Shown: one piece after another, positions 55,863-64,000 of the stretch
Layout: the number at the start of each line of letters is the position of its first letter
How positions within the stretch are numbered: the stretch's first letter is position 1
From: Mycobacterium cookii
GTDB taxonomy: Bacteria; Actinomycetota; Actinomycetes; Mycobacteriales; Mycobacteriaceae
Reading direction: 5' to 3'
Length of the DNA: 64,000 nucleotides
Assembly: GCF_010727945.1 (NCBI RefSeq)
Contig: NZ_AP022569.1
Span: 5,084,001-5,148,000 of the forward strand
Made by a program: the position numbers and the translations under genes
The notes under the pieces: model-generated
What the model saw: the letters and a program-made list of their open reading frames with translations, nothing else
Told to the model about the DNA's origin: nothing
The model's database searches: none

Positions 55863-55935
55863 GGGGCTATGGCGCAGCTGGTAGCGCACCACACTGGCAG
55901 TGTGGGGGTCAGGGGTTCGAGTCCCCTTAGCTCCA
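55863..55935 (+). tRNA. tRNA-Ala (anticodon GGC)
   Basis: A complete 73-nt cloverleaf. The acceptor stem is GGGGCTA/TAGCTCC, the D stem GCGC/GCGC, the anticodon stem CCACA/TGTGG with loop CTGGCAG (anticodon GGC), and the T stem AGGGG/CCCCT with loop TTCGAGT. The 3' CCA is not encoded. Parts of this sequence recur at 57860 and 59712. Between the tRNA and the next gene (55936-56134) I see nothing. Confidence 0.95.
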
Positions 55936-56134
55936 CTGGAAAACCGCAGGTCAGGGCCTTAAAAAGATCGGTCGCGCAAGTCGCGCCAAGGCTGGGTCTG
56001 TCACCCGGCTCCGGGTCTCGTTGATGCACTGCACATCCCGCTGACCCCAGCGATCGGTTTGCTCCGCCCGCGCCGAGACGAGTCACCACGATCGAAGGTC
56101 ATCACGACGCTCGGATAGGAGCCTAGGAGAATGG

Positions 56135-57538
56135 TCAGGAAGACGCGCGCTTCGAACGGGCCGACTGCGTTCCCGCCGCCTCTTTCAGCTCCTCGTACGC
56201 CTCCCTCGCGCAGCGAGCGAGTTGCGGCAGGTCATCGATCGCCGCGGCGTTTGCGACGAACCCGAAATCCATGTTGTCGTGGTAGGACGCCAGCGTGACG
56301 TTGAGCCCGATCGAGGCGGCGAGCGCGGAGACCGGGTAGATACCAAGGAGGCGTGCACTGTTGAGATATCGGGTCTCCTTGCCACCCGCAACGTTGGAGA
56401 TGACGAGGTTGCACGCCGGGTGCGCGATGCGGTCCAGGTGCGTGGAGGCCCCCAGGCCGGCGAGCGCGACGAGTCCGACCGCGTAGGTCATCGCCGCCTC
56501 GTTGGACAGGCGGCCGAGCTCCTTCTTGCAGGTGGCGACGGAGTCCACCACTTGGCGGATCCGTTCCGAGACACTCGCGCCGGGCTCGCCGAGTCTTGCG
56601 AACATGGCTGACACTCGCGTGCCGATTGCTGTGTCGTCGTCGGCACGCAATGAGACCGGACACATCGCGATGAACGGGTGCGCGAAGGCACGGTCGGCCT
56701 CGCGCAGGTAGTTATGCAGCCCCGCGTCGACAACCGTGGCCGCCACGTCGTTGAGGGTCGCCCCGAAATGCCGTCCGACCTCGCGCATCTCCTCGAGCGG
56801 CAGGGACAGCGTCGCGAACCTCCGCCCGATTTTGAGCGGCTCGTTGGTCGGGGCGTGCTGCGCCGCGAACGGCAGGCTGCCCTCGAGATGCGATCCCACC
56901 AGACCGGCGAACACCTTGCGCAGCGCGCCGAACGAAACCTGGTTGACCGCCTCGACCTGCGTGATTGCCCCGCGAATTGAGTCGACGATTCTCCCTGCGA
57001 GCGGCATCGGCGGGTGTGGTGTGGGCGCCGGAGCGCCGAGCGCAAACGCGGGCGTGGGGACGGTGCGCCGATCGGATGTGCTCAGACCTGCGTATAGCAG
57101 CTTTAGGCCTGATTCACCGTCGATGATGGAGTGATGAGTCTTCGTGTAGATCGCGAACATTCCGTCCGATACCCCGTCGATCACCCAGCAGCGAAACAGC
57201 GGCCGGTCACGGTCGAGTTGTGGCTCGTGCAGGTCGGCGACGAGTCGCAACAGGTCGTCGTAGGAGGCTCGAGCGGGGAGAGCTAGGTGCCCGACGTGGT
57301 AGTAGGGGTCCCAGCTCGTCACCTCCCGGAAATGGGGCGCGCCCCGACCAAGCAGCTCCGGGACATAGTTGAACGGCGGCGCCGGCTTGCACGCCCGATA
57401 CGCCTCAACGATCTCGCGCACGATTGGCGCGCGGCCGGCGGGCTTTTTGAACAGGAGCATGGCACCGACGTGCGTCGTGCCCGCCGGTGACTCGATCAAC
57501 AGCCATGAAAGGTCCAGCGGCGGAATCGGTTTGCTCAT
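56135..57538 (-). CDS. WS/DGAT-family wax ester/triacylglycerol acyltransferase
   Basis: A 467-aa acyltransferase of the Tgs family. The catalytic H135-H-S-I-I-D-G141 motif is exact, and the C-terminal half includes the conserved N-V-x-G region (V-I-S-N-V-A-G-G). It joins acyl-CoA to a fatty alcohol or diacylglycerol. ATG 57538 has GGGAGGT 7 nt upstream. It lies between a tRNA-Ala and a tRNA-Ala fragment, so it may be acquired cargo. Confidence 0.9.
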   Translation of the reverse strand: MSKPIPPLDLSWLLIESPAGTTHVGAMLLFKKPAGRAPIVREIVEAYRACKPAPPFNYVPELLGRGAPHFREVTSWDPYYHVGHLALPARASYDDLLRLVADLHEPQLDRDRPLFRCWVIDGVSDGMFAIYTKTHHSIIDGESGLKLLYAGLSTSDRRTVPTPAFALGAPAPTPHPPMPLAGRIVDSIRGAITQVEAVNQVSFGALRKVFAGLVGSHLEGSLPFAAQHAPTNEPLKIGRRFATLSLPLEEMREVGRHFGATLNDVAATVVDAGLHNYLREADRAFAHPFIAMCPVSLRADDDTAIGTRVSAMFARLGEPGASVSERIRQVVDSVATCKKELGRLSNEAAMTYAVGLVALAGLGASTHLDRIAHPACNLVISNVAGGKETRYLNSARLLGIYPVSALAASIGLNVTLASYHDNMDFGFVANAAAIDDLPQLARCAREAYEELKEAAGTQSARSKRASS

Positions 57539-57750
57539 GGGCGTACCTCCCATCGGGCATACGTTGACCGACATCCGGGCCGGGCGCTCAAGAATCCGAA
57601 CCGTAACGAAGATGTTCTCTCCGCAGACCACAATCGGCGAGGGCATTAGGGCACCGCCATGGCAGTCGTAAGTCCCTCGGCCACCGGCGTCTCCCACTTC
57701 GGTGACGATCGCACCGAACCCAGGGCGGCTGGTTCTGTGGAACCCACCTC

Positions 57751-57767
57751 TCTTGACGCCGTCAAGA
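57751..57767. promoter_or_regulatory. Palindrome TCTTGACGCCGTCAAGA, candidate operator
   Basis: 7-bp perfect arms around GCC, 213 nt upstream of the acyltransferase start. Typical in size for a TetR site; the TetR at 58947 is the nearest candidate. The rest of 57539-57859 shows no gene. Confidence 0.4.
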
Positions 57768-57859
57768 CCCGAAGACGAAACCGCAGGTAACGAACGGTAT
57801 TGAACTGGAACAAGACGGAGCGAACCTGCAGGTGAGTCGGAATTTTGCCTAGTCAGGGC

Positions 57860-57885
57860 AGGGGTTCGAGTCCCCTCAGCTCCAC
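57860..57885 (+). repeat. tRNA-Ala 3'-end fragment (att-like)
   Basis: AGGGGTTCGAGTCCCCT and AGCTCCA match the T arm and acceptor end of the intact tRNA at 55910-55935 with one mismatch, and here the CCA is present. No D or anticodon arm precedes it. This pattern is what site-specific integration at a tRNA 3' end leaves behind. The following 57886-58085 holds no gene. Confidence 0.78.
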
Positions 57886-58085
57886 CAGGCGCACGACAGC
57901 ACTTGTTTTAGCGCTCAGCAGGACCTCAAGTGTGGTTCAGGAGCGCCGTTACGCGCAGCCAGAGGTGTCCGCTGCTGATGTCAGCCTTGACGGCAGGACT
58001 CTCAGCTGCCGCACGTCCGCCTTCTCGCACAAGCTATGAAACATGCGGTCGCAGTGATCGTCCACTTCGAGTCACGGACCGACGT

Positions 58086-58517
58086 CTACGATTTGCCCGT
58101 TCTCGCGCCGTACAGGCGGTAGAGGTTCAGTACCGCCAGGACCATGACGAACAAGGGGATGAACGGAGTCTTTATCCCCAGGGGCAGCACGCTCGCTGGG
58201 ACGTCCGGCTGCAAATGGACGTACGTCGCGACTCCCATGTTGACGACAAGCCCGGCTGAAGCAACGAAAACCACTGGGCCGTAAAGATTATTGATCTTCT
58301 TCCTGAAGCAAGCAGGCAAGAGCAGCCCAAGGCCGATGGCCATTTCTGCGACCTTGCCGAACGGAATGCTGAGTGGCGGCAGGTCACTCTTGGCGATCTG
58401 GACATCGAACATGGTGCGAAAGGGTTCGAAGAACTTCAAGAATCCGAACAAAAACATGAACACGCCCAGGAACATTGAGTTGTAGGCCAAGACCCGGTCA
58501 TCTTGTAGTTGCTTCAC
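58086..58517 (-). CDS. DoxX-like small membrane protein
   Basis: A 143-aa protein with four hydrophobic helices, matching DoxX-like membrane proteins in size and layout (F-G-F-L-K-F-F near helix 1, A-I-G-L-G-L-L-L-P in helix 2). GTG start with GAGAGGAA about 5 nt upstream. Function unknown; some relatives act in redox or sulfur metabolism. Divergent from the TetR gene at 58947. Confidence 0.7.
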   Translation of the reverse strand: MKQLQDDRVLAYNSMFLGVFMFLFGFLKFFEPFRTMFDVQIAKSDLPPLSIPFGKVAEMAIGLGLLLPACFRKKINNLYGPVVFVASAGLVVNMGVATYVHLQPDVPASVLPLGIKTPFIPLFVMVLAVLNLYRLYGARTGKS

Positions 58518-58946
58518 GAGTTCCTCTCATGGTGTGCAGCTTGGCTGACGTGTCGGTTAACGAACGTTCGGGGCAAAGCATCACGACGGCCACAACCCTG
58601 GAGGCCCGGCCGGAGGTCTGCCCGCTGCGCGATTTCGCCCGGCGCGATGGCGAGGGGATATCTGCCGCCGATGGGCTGGCCTGAGCGGCGGATCAGAGAT
58701 GGCGGGTTGCTTGAGGTCGACGAAATAGCTCTCGCCCCAACTGGATTCAGATCACGCCCTAGGAGTCGGGGACGTCGCTCGGCAGGCTGATCGTGCCGCC
58801 ACCGATGGTGGAGCGTCGGCGTCGCGGAACGGGTGACCGTCGGTGAAGAACCGATATCGAGCTCCTATCAAAGGTATTCGTTGACTGATCGGCATTGTGC
58901 TGGCCGAAAAGTGGACCGACAATTCCAATTCGGATACTGTCCGGCC
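58518..58946. other. 429-nt gap without a convincing gene
   Basis: No open frame here has homology I recognise. It holds a perfect palindrome CGAACGTTCG at 58561-58570, near the DoxX-like gene start, and GATACT (58933-58938), 8 nt before the TetR GTG. The palindrome could be an operator for that TetR. Confidence 0.5.
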
Positions 58947-59597
58947 GTGGCGCCAAAAGAGGATCGTCCCCGTGCCCGACTCACGCCTCGCGGAGCGGCA
59001 ACCAAAGCACGCATCGTGGCCGAAGCTGCCTCACTGGTCAGGGAGCGCGGTGTGGCGGGAACAAGCCTCGACGCTGTCATGGCCGCCAGCCAGACCAGCA
59101 GGTCGCAGCTCTATCACTACTTCGTCGACAAAGACGCCCTCATCGGCGAGGTGATCAAGAGTCAGCTCGGCCGCGTCATCGCCGCGCAGGAGCCGCGCCT
59201 GCGCGAGGTCTCGTCGTGGGACGGTCTGCAGCGTTGGTGCGATCATCTCGTGGCCACCACGCGGGCGACGCAAGGCATCGGCGGCTGCCCCCTGGGCTCG
59301 CTGGTGAGTGAACTCGCCGACCGATCCGACTCGGCACGGCTCGAGCTCGCGCGGTCCTTCGCCACATGGCAGTCCTACCTGTCCACAGGCTTGGCAGCCA
59401 TGCGCGACAATGCTGAACTCGCTGCAGAAGCCGACGTGGACGAACTCGCGTTGACCATGATGACCGCGCTGCAAGGCGGACTCCTCATGGCACAGACCAC
59501 GCGCAGCGCCCGCCCTCTCGAACTGGCCCTCGACATGGCAATCAGGCACGTCACCGGATACCGATGCAGCCCGACGGCAGACCCCTCAGTTGATTAG
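58947..59597 (+). CDS. TetR-family regulator
   Basis: A 216-aa TetR regulator. The helix-turn-helix reads I-V-A-E-A-A-S-L-V then T-S-R-S-Q-L-Y-H-Y-F, and the C-terminal half has the G-C-P-L-G-S-L typical of one TetR subgroup (TetR_C-type). The GTG at 58947 follows GATACT by 8 nt with no ribosome site, so it is nearly leaderless; an upstream in-frame ATG region would add about 38 unconserved residues. Divergent from the DoxX-like gene, which it may control. Confidence 0.84.
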   Translation: MAPKEDRPRARLTPRGAATKARIVAEAASLVRERGVAGTSLDAVMAASQTSRSQLYHYFVDKDALIGEVIKSQLGRVIAAQEPRLREVSSWDGLQRWCDHLVATTRATQGIGGCPLGSLVSELADRSDSARLELARSFATWQSYLSTGLAAMRDNAELAAEADVDELALTMMTALQGGLLMAQTTRSARPLELALDMAIRHVTGYRCSPTADPSVD

Positions 59598-59711
59598 CGT
59601 GGACCCGGTGGGCAATTAGATGTCAAGGGATGCAGCGTCATCGTCGGCCGGATGCCGCCGGCGGGCAGTGGCTGCCCTAAATACATCGCCTACACGACAA
59701 TTGCGACGGTC

Positions 59712-59738
59712 CTGGCAGTGTGGGGGTCAGGGGTCGAG
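59712..59738 (+). repeat. tRNA-Ala internal fragment
   Basis: CTGGCAGTGTGGGGGTCAGG and the next bases repeat the tRNA-Ala anticodon loop, stem, variable loop and start of the T arm, with one T missing in the T loop. The acceptor end is lost. This marks the right edge of the scar region. Confidence 0.75.
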
Positions 59739-59821
59739 GCCCGGGGTGGCCGCCTTGGTGATCCTTAGTCATTCAAATCCTCATAAGGCCGTCGCTCCAG
59801 GGTTCCCGAGCGCTATCGACC

Positions 59822-59849
59822 GGGGCTGACCGGGTTGCACGTCAGCCCC
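59822..59849. terminator. Perfect hairpin GGGGCTGAC...GTCAGCCCC
   Basis: 9-bp perfect stem with a 10-nt loop, without a T tract. It could end transcription from the tetR side or be the remnant of a regulatory hairpin. Confidence 0.45.
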
Positions 59850-59890
59850 GGCCTTCGCGCGCCGGATCAACCAGACGGTGTGGTCAGGCA

Positions 59891-60613
59891 GTGAACGGAT
59901 TATGTGCCGGGAGCGGCTTGATCAGCGGAGCGAGCAACATGCGCCGGGTGCACGTCGGCGCGATCGCTTGGCTGGACGCTCACGAAGAGGGCCGCAACAC
60001 CCTTGCCGTTCTTGAAGCTGCAATCCGCGACATCGCCGCGGCGATAGGCACCCAGCGACCTCTCATGCAGCCTCTCGGCACACTCTCGGTAGCTGCCTGG
60101 ATCAGCACCAGCAACTCGGTGCCCTCCCGAGTTCTAGACGAGCTGCGGTTCAAGACGGCGACGGCACCGGGCGTTCGCGTCGCGATCGGCGAACCGGCGC
60201 GCGACATCGCGGGATTCCGTACCAGCCATGTCGAGGCACTCGAAGCGCAGCGCATCGCACGGCTGGCACGCAGCCCGGAAGGCAGCATCACCCGTTACGG
60301 CGACATCTCTCTGCGCGCACTCGCCACCGCGAACATCGACCAGGCCCGCGACTTCGTCGCACGCGAGCTCGGCGCACTGGCATCGAAGGACGACACGACA
60401 CGCCGGCTCGCGGCAACAGTTCGGACCTATCTCGACGAGAACGGCAGCCGCGGCAGAACCGCCAAACGACTCAGCATCCATGAAAACACCGTCGCCTATC
60501 GGCTCCGGCAAGCCGAGGAACAGTTGGGGCGGTCAGTGGACAAGCGCACGCTCGAGTTGCGGGTCGCACTCGCCCTGGCCGACCTCGTCGACGACACACC
60601 TGCGCACCCCTAG
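59891..60613 (+). pseudogene. 5'-truncated PucR/CdaR-type regulator
   Basis: 240 residues are encoded. Residues about 15-130 match the CdaR-like GGDEF-related domain (R-R-V-H-V-G-A-I-A-W-L), and the C-terminal 55 residues form the PucR helix-turn-helix (R-T-Y-L-D-E-N-G-S then L-S-I-H-E-N-T-V-A-Y-R-L). Full proteins have about 400 residues with an N-terminal sensor/helical region that is missing here. The start is uncertain (GTG 59891) with no ribosome site. It begins about 150 nt after a tRNA fragment, so the 5' part was probably lost in the same rearrangement. The DNA-binding part could still be made. Confidence 0.68.
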
Positions 60614-60648
60614 ACGGCCCCGGCCAAGTCCTCCAGGGCCACAACCGG

Positions 60649-61542
60649 TCAGCCGTTTTTTGCCAAGGTGAACTGGCACACGTCGGTGTAGCCGTCGCGG
60701 AACAGGTCGGCGCAGCCGGTGAGATACCTCATGTAGCGCTCGTAGACCTCTTCGGATTGAATCGCAATGGCCTGCTCCCGCTTGCTCTGCAGCGTCGCTG
60801 CCCAGATGTCCAGCGTTCGGGCGTAATGGGGCCGCAGCGGCTGGATGCGGTCCACCCGGAAGCCGGCCCTAGCCGCGTGCTGCTCGACTTGGGCAACCAT
60901 GGGCAGGTCCCCGCCGGGGAAGATCTCATCCATGATGAACAAGATGAAGCGCAGCAGTTTTGCCGGCAGCTGTAGCCCGCGTTTTCGGCTCTCCTCGGGG
61001 CTGGCTGTCACGATGGTGTGCAGCAGCATCACGCCATCGGCGGGCAACGCGGAGTGGGCCATGGAGAAGAAATCTTCGTAGCGCTTCTTGCCGAAGTGCT
61101 CGAATGCGCCGATCGACACGATCCGGTCGACCGGTTCGTGAAACTGCTCCCAGCCCGCCAAGTACACCCGTCGGCTGCGCGGGCTGTTCATCGCGCGGAA
61201 TAACTTGTCAACGGCGATGGCCTGGTTTTTACTCAGTGTCAGGCCCACGACGTTGACGTCGTATTTCTCCACAGCACGCCGCATCGTGGCGCCCCAGCCG
61301 CACCCGATGTCAAGCAGCGTCATGCCCGGCTGTAGCCCCAATTTGCCCAGTGCCAGGTCGATCTTCGCGAGCTGGGCTTGCTCCAGCGTCATGTCGTCGG
61401 ACTCGAAGTAGGCGCAGCTGTAGGTCTGGGTCGGATCCAGGAAGAGCCGAAAGAACTCATCGGACAGGTCGTAGTGAGCCTGGACATTGTCGAAATCCGG
61501 CTTCAGGTCGGTCTTCTCGCGGCCCGCGGGCATCGAGGTCAT
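60649..61542 (-). CDS. Mycolic-acid cyclopropane/methyl transferase
   Basis: A 297-aa SAM-dependent fatty-acid methyltransferase of the CmaA/MmaA/PcaA group. It has the family opening V-Q-A-H-Y-D-L-S-D-E-F-F, motif I L-L-D-I-G-C-G-W-G (residues 77-84) and G-A-F-E-H-F-G. It modifies double bonds of mycolic-acid chains. TAGCCT lies 6 nt before the ATG, implying a leaderless mRNA. Which modification it makes (cyclopropane, methyl or hydroxyl) cannot be told. Confidence 0.92.
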   Translation of the reverse strand: MTSMPAGREKTDLKPDFDNVQAHYDLSDEFFRLFLDPTQTYSCAYFESDDMTLEQAQLAKIDLALGKLGLQPGMTLLDIGCGWGATMRRAVEKYDVNVVGLTLSKNQAIAVDKLFRAMNSPRSRRVYLAGWEQFHEPVDRIVSIGAFEHFGKKRYEDFFSMAHSALPADGVMLLHTIVTASPEESRKRGLQLPAKLLRFILFIMDEIFPGGDLPMVAQVEQHAARAGFRVDRIQPLRPHYARTLDIWAATLQSKREQAIAIQSEEVYERYMRYLTGCADLFRDGYTDVCQFTLAKNG

Positions 61543-61596
61543 AGCGCGAGGCTATGCGCCCGCCCGCATCGACGCAATCAGTCGATCGCCGTCAGG

Positions 61597-63537
61597 CTAG
61601 ATCTCGATCCGCGAACCCATGACCACCGTGCGGTCGGGGGGCAGACCGAAGTAGTAGGCGGCGTCGGCGGTCATATGGGACGTCGCGATGAAGAGGTGCT
61701 TGCGCCACGGCGCCATGTTCTTCGCCGAACCCATGGTCAGTTCGATGTCGGACAGGAAGTACGAAGCGCCGTCGACATCGATCTGGCCTTCAGTCTGCGA
61801 AGGGTCCAAAAGGCGAAGCACGCCAAGGACATCGGGCGCTTCCATGTATCCGAAGTAGGCGGTGAGGTGAACGATCCCGTCATCGCCATAGCCGAGGTCG
61901 TCGACTTCGGTTCGCTCGGATTCGGCTACGCGCGGGACCGGCAGGGTGTCGATCGCCATGATGATCACGTGTTCATGGAGCACGTGATTGTGCTCGCAGT
62001 TGGCCCGCATCGCCAGGGGCGTGGTCTCTTTTCCGCGGTTGAGGAAAACAGCCGTGCCCTTGGTGCGCGCTAGTGGGGGCCGGGTATGGGCCAGCCGATC
62101 GACGAACTCACGCAGCGGTCCCTCGGCTTTGGTCCGCGCTCGGGTGACGATCTCCTGTCCGCGCTGCCACGTGGACAGCACGGTGAACGCAGCCACGGCG
62201 ATGAGCAACGGCAGCCACGCTCCATGGACCAGTTTCGTCAGGTTCGCCGCGAGGAACAACAGATCCACCGTCAAGAGCAACCCGGCGCCGATCACGATGA
62301 GCCACAGGGGCGTGTGCCACCTCTTCCGTGCGGTGTAGAAGAACAGCAGCGTGGTGATGGTGATGGTCCCGGTGACCGCCATGCCGTACGCGTAGGCCAG
62401 CGCCGCCGAGCTGCGGAAGGCGAACACCAGAATGAGCACCGCGACCATGAGCAGACCGTTGATCCACGGCACATAGATCTGGCCCATCGTCGACTCCGAG
62501 GTGTGCGTTATTCGCAGTCTCGGCAGATAGTTCAGGTGAGCGGCTGCCGATGCCACCGAATAGGCCCCGGTGATCACCGCCTGAGATGCGATAACCGTTG
62601 CGGCGGTTGCCAATAGCACCATGGGCAGCTGCGCCCAGTGTGGGGTGAGCAAGAAGAACGGGGCGCTCGCCTTAGACTCGTCGCCGAGCACCAGCGCGCC
62701 TTGGCCGAGATAACTGAGAATGCATGCCGGCAGCACGACGAACAGCCAGCCCCGGGTGATGGCCTTTCGACCGAAATGGCCCATGTCGGCATACAACGCC
62801 TCGGCGCCGGTCACCGCGAGCACGACTGCGGCGAGCGCGAAGAACGCAATTCTGGCGTGCCCGACCACGAACGTCGCCGCATAGGTCGGCGACAGCGCCT
62901 TGAGGATTTGCGGGTGGCCGAGGATGCCCTTCACGCCGCAGGCGCCGATCGAGACGAACCAGACGATCATCACCGGACCGAACAGCCGACCGACGGCGTG
63001 CGTTCCGTAGCGTTGAACCGCGAACAGCACCAGGCTGATCACCGCGGTGATCGGAACGACCCACTCCGCGAGCGAGGGTTCGACGACCTTGAGACCCTCG
63101 ACCGCCGACATCATCGACATCGCGGGGGTGATCATGCTGTCGCCGAAGAACAACGACGCGCCGAAGATACCCAGCGCGGCCAGCGCGGCGACGGTCCGGC
63201 GTCCTCCTGTCCCGCCAAAGCGCCGCAGCAGCGTGATGAGCGCCATGATGCCGCCCTCGCCGTCGTTGTCGGCGTGCATCACCAGCGTGACGTAAGTCAG
63301 CGTGACGATGGTCATCACCGACCAGAAGAGCAGTGACACGACGCCGTAGACGTTGTCGATGTTGAGCGGCACCGGGTGCGGGTCGCTGGGGTTGAAGACG
63401 GTCGCCAGCGTGTAGATCGGACTGGTTCCGATGTCGCCGAACACGACCCCGAGCGCGCCGACCACAACGGCCAGCCGAACGGCTTGAGCGCCGCCGGCCG
63501 CGGGAGGCGCTGACACGGGTTCTGACGTTGTCTGCAC
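61597..63537 (-). CDS. kup: Kup-family potassium transporter
   Basis: A 646-aa K+/H+ symporter. The conserved G-D-I-G-T-S-P-I-Y-T lies in the first helix, about 12 helices follow, and a C-terminal cytoplasmic domain of about 130 residues completes it. GTG start after GAGGAC. The 171 nt upstream (63538-63708) contain no gene; I could not support a c-di-AMP riboswitch there. K+ uptake complements the osmolyte pathway elsewhere in the window. Confidence 0.94.
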   Translation of the reverse strand: MQTTSEPVSAPPAAGGAQAVRLAVVVGALGVVFGDIGTSPIYTLATVFNPSDPHPVPLNIDNVYGVVSLLFWSVMTIVTLTYVTLVMHADNDGEGGIMALITLLRRFGGTGGRRTVAALAALGIFGASLFFGDSMITPAMSMMSAVEGLKVVEPSLAEWVVPITAVISLVLFAVQRYGTHAVGRLFGPVMIVWFVSIGACGVKGILGHPQILKALSPTYAATFVVGHARIAFFALAAVVLAVTGAEALYADMGHFGRKAITRGWLFVVLPACILSYLGQGALVLGDESKASAPFFLLTPHWAQLPMVLLATAATVIASQAVITGAYSVASAAAHLNYLPRLRITHTSESTMGQIYVPWINGLLMVAVLILVFAFRSSAALAYAYGMAVTGTITITTLLFFYTARKRWHTPLWLIVIGAGLLLTVDLLFLAANLTKLVHGAWLPLLIAVAAFTVLSTWQRGQEIVTRARTKAEGPLREFVDRLAHTRPPLARTKGTAVFLNRGKETTPLAMRANCEHNHVLHEHVIIMAIDTLPVPRVAESERTEVDDLGYGDDGIVHLTAYFGYMEAPDVLGVLRLLDPSQTEGQIDVDGASYFLSDIELTMGSAKNMAPWRKHLFIATSHMTADAAYYFGLPPDRTVVMGSRIEI

Positions 63538-63708
63538 GGTGCGGTCCTCGTTCAGCAGCCGCGGAGGGGGTAGCGGCTTAGCGGATAGATCCTAAGCTGG
63601 CCATGACAGTCCGCGCCCGGTCACAACTCCAGCGTTCACCAGTTCGTCGACGCGATCACACCCCGATCCATTTCGAAGCATCCTGGGCCGGGCTCGGCTG
63701 GTATCTGT

Positions 63709-64000
63709 CTAGGTCGGCGCGGCCAAGCGTCGACTGATCAACCCGTCCAAGCTGGCCTTGCCCGCTCCAATACACAGCAGCCACAGCAGCAGACCTACCA
63801 GCAGCCACTCCGGGGCATAAAACACGTTGCTGAGGAAATCCCATAGACGCGGATATTTCTGCGCCAGATTCGGGCCGATATCCGTGATCAACGCGCCGAC
63901 CATGTCCCCGGCCAGTGCCAGCGACACCAGCCGGGTACCAAGGCCCAGCATCAACGCCGCACCACCGACGAGTTCCAACACGGCCGTAGCCGGGGCCAGC
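63709..64000 (-). CDS. DoxX-family membrane protein (5' end beyond window)
   Basis: 97 residues of an open minus-strand frame running off the window edge. Three hydrophobic segments are visible (E-L-V-G-G-A-A-L-M-L-G-L-G; A-L-A-G-D-M-V-G-A-L-I-T; E-W-L-L-V-G-L-L-L-W-L-L), typical of DoxX proteins. The upstream part, and so the length, is unknown. Confidence 0.75.
   Translation of the reverse strand, partial: LAPATAVLELVGGAALMLGLGTRLVSLALAGDMVGALITDIGPNLAQKYPRLWDFLSNVFYAPEWLLVGLLLWLLCIGAGKASLDGLISRRLAAPT

Larger units (their letters stand above)
55936..59740. other. Probable integration-scar region bounded by tRNA-Ala fragments
   Basis: The intact tRNA-Ala at the left edge, a 26-nt copy of its 3' end at 57860-57885 and a partial copy at 59712-59738 divide this stretch into two segments. 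Genes here are a WS/DGAT acyltransferase, a DoxX-like protein and a TetR, with wide gaps between them. No integrase, transposase or phage gene is recognisable, so any element would be defective. Inferred from repeats only. Confidence 0.6.

Noticed and set aside
63538..63708. c-di-AMP (ydaO) riboswitch before kup
   Set aside because: The leader is short and I could not find the conserved blocks.
1..64000. CRISPR array, insertion sequence or intact prophage
   Set aside because: No regularly spaced repeats, transposase, integrase or phage structural genes were seen.

Overview
The window looks like chromosome from a mycobacterium, probably a pigmented environmental or rapid-growing species. Reasons: uniformly high G+C, two MmpL transporters, a mycolic-acid-type cyclopropane/methyl transferase, a WS/DGAT acyltransferase, F420/flavin LLM oxidoreductases, a crtE-crtI-crtB-crtU carotenoid operon, an ESX (type VII) effector cassette, many TetR regulators and many apparently leaderless genes (TANNNT about 6-8 nt before ATG/GTG). 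Assignments rest on reading the sequence and remembered family motifs; no database search was run.

Layout. 1-1722: C-terminal part of a large MmpL. 1811-4769: ESX cassette made of a WXG partner with YxxxE signal, a 609-aa WXG-linked polymorphic toxin and two tandem related immunity-like proteins; its distal part is AT-richer than its surroundings. 4883-7027: unrecognised 714-aa membrane protein. 7085-10698: two-gene operon for the osmolyte N-acetylglutaminylglutamine amide. 10691-14514 (minus): DUF1214, sulfotransferase, TetR and SDR operon with a readable promoter and a 29-bp operator. 14622-17709: an mmpL flanked by a 435/458-bp direct repeat, which is a duplication scar giving mmpL a copy of the crtE leader. 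17626-22753: crtE, crtI, crtB, crtU, with no lycopene cyclase. 22775-24627 (minus): PrsW-like protease and an anchored protein. 24707-28937: small membrane protein, LLM enzyme, MDR reductase, intradiol dioxygenase and two carboxymuconolactone-decarboxylase-like proteins. 28927-32119 (minus): TetR, degenerate ABC ATPase and YhgE/Pip permease. 32296-35165: methyltransferase, AraC regulator, class I FBP aldolase and a decayed M42 peptidase.

35162-40449 holds a Rieske oxygenase/TetR operon divergent from an N-acyl-D-amino-acid deacylase, then a TetR/SDR pair with two matching operators. 40473-42883: small unknown gene, DUF5994 gene and selO. 42921-44555: a GluRS-like protein divergent from selO, both apparently leaderless. 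44565-49303: sulfotransferase, alkylsulfatase-like MBL protein with an atypical metal motif, SDR, VOC and LLM genes, forming one catabolic-looking operon. 49385-51544: small secreted protein, a triple-DUF190 protein and two CrcB fluoride channels. 51636-55790: pgm, MFS transporter and FAD amino-acid oxidase. 55863-55935: tRNA-Ala(GGC). Two further partial copies of this tRNA at 57860 and 59712 mark 55936-59740 as a likely integration region (acyltransferase, DoxX-like protein, TetR) with no surviving integrase; a 5'-truncated PucR/CdaR-type regulator lies at its edge. 60649-64000 (minus): cyclopropane-type methyltransferase, Kup potassium transporter and a partial DoxX-family gene.

Most of the window is metabolic genome with local TetR control. 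The regions most worth a second look are the ESX toxin/immunity cassette, the mmpL-crt duplication scar and the tRNA-Ala scar region.
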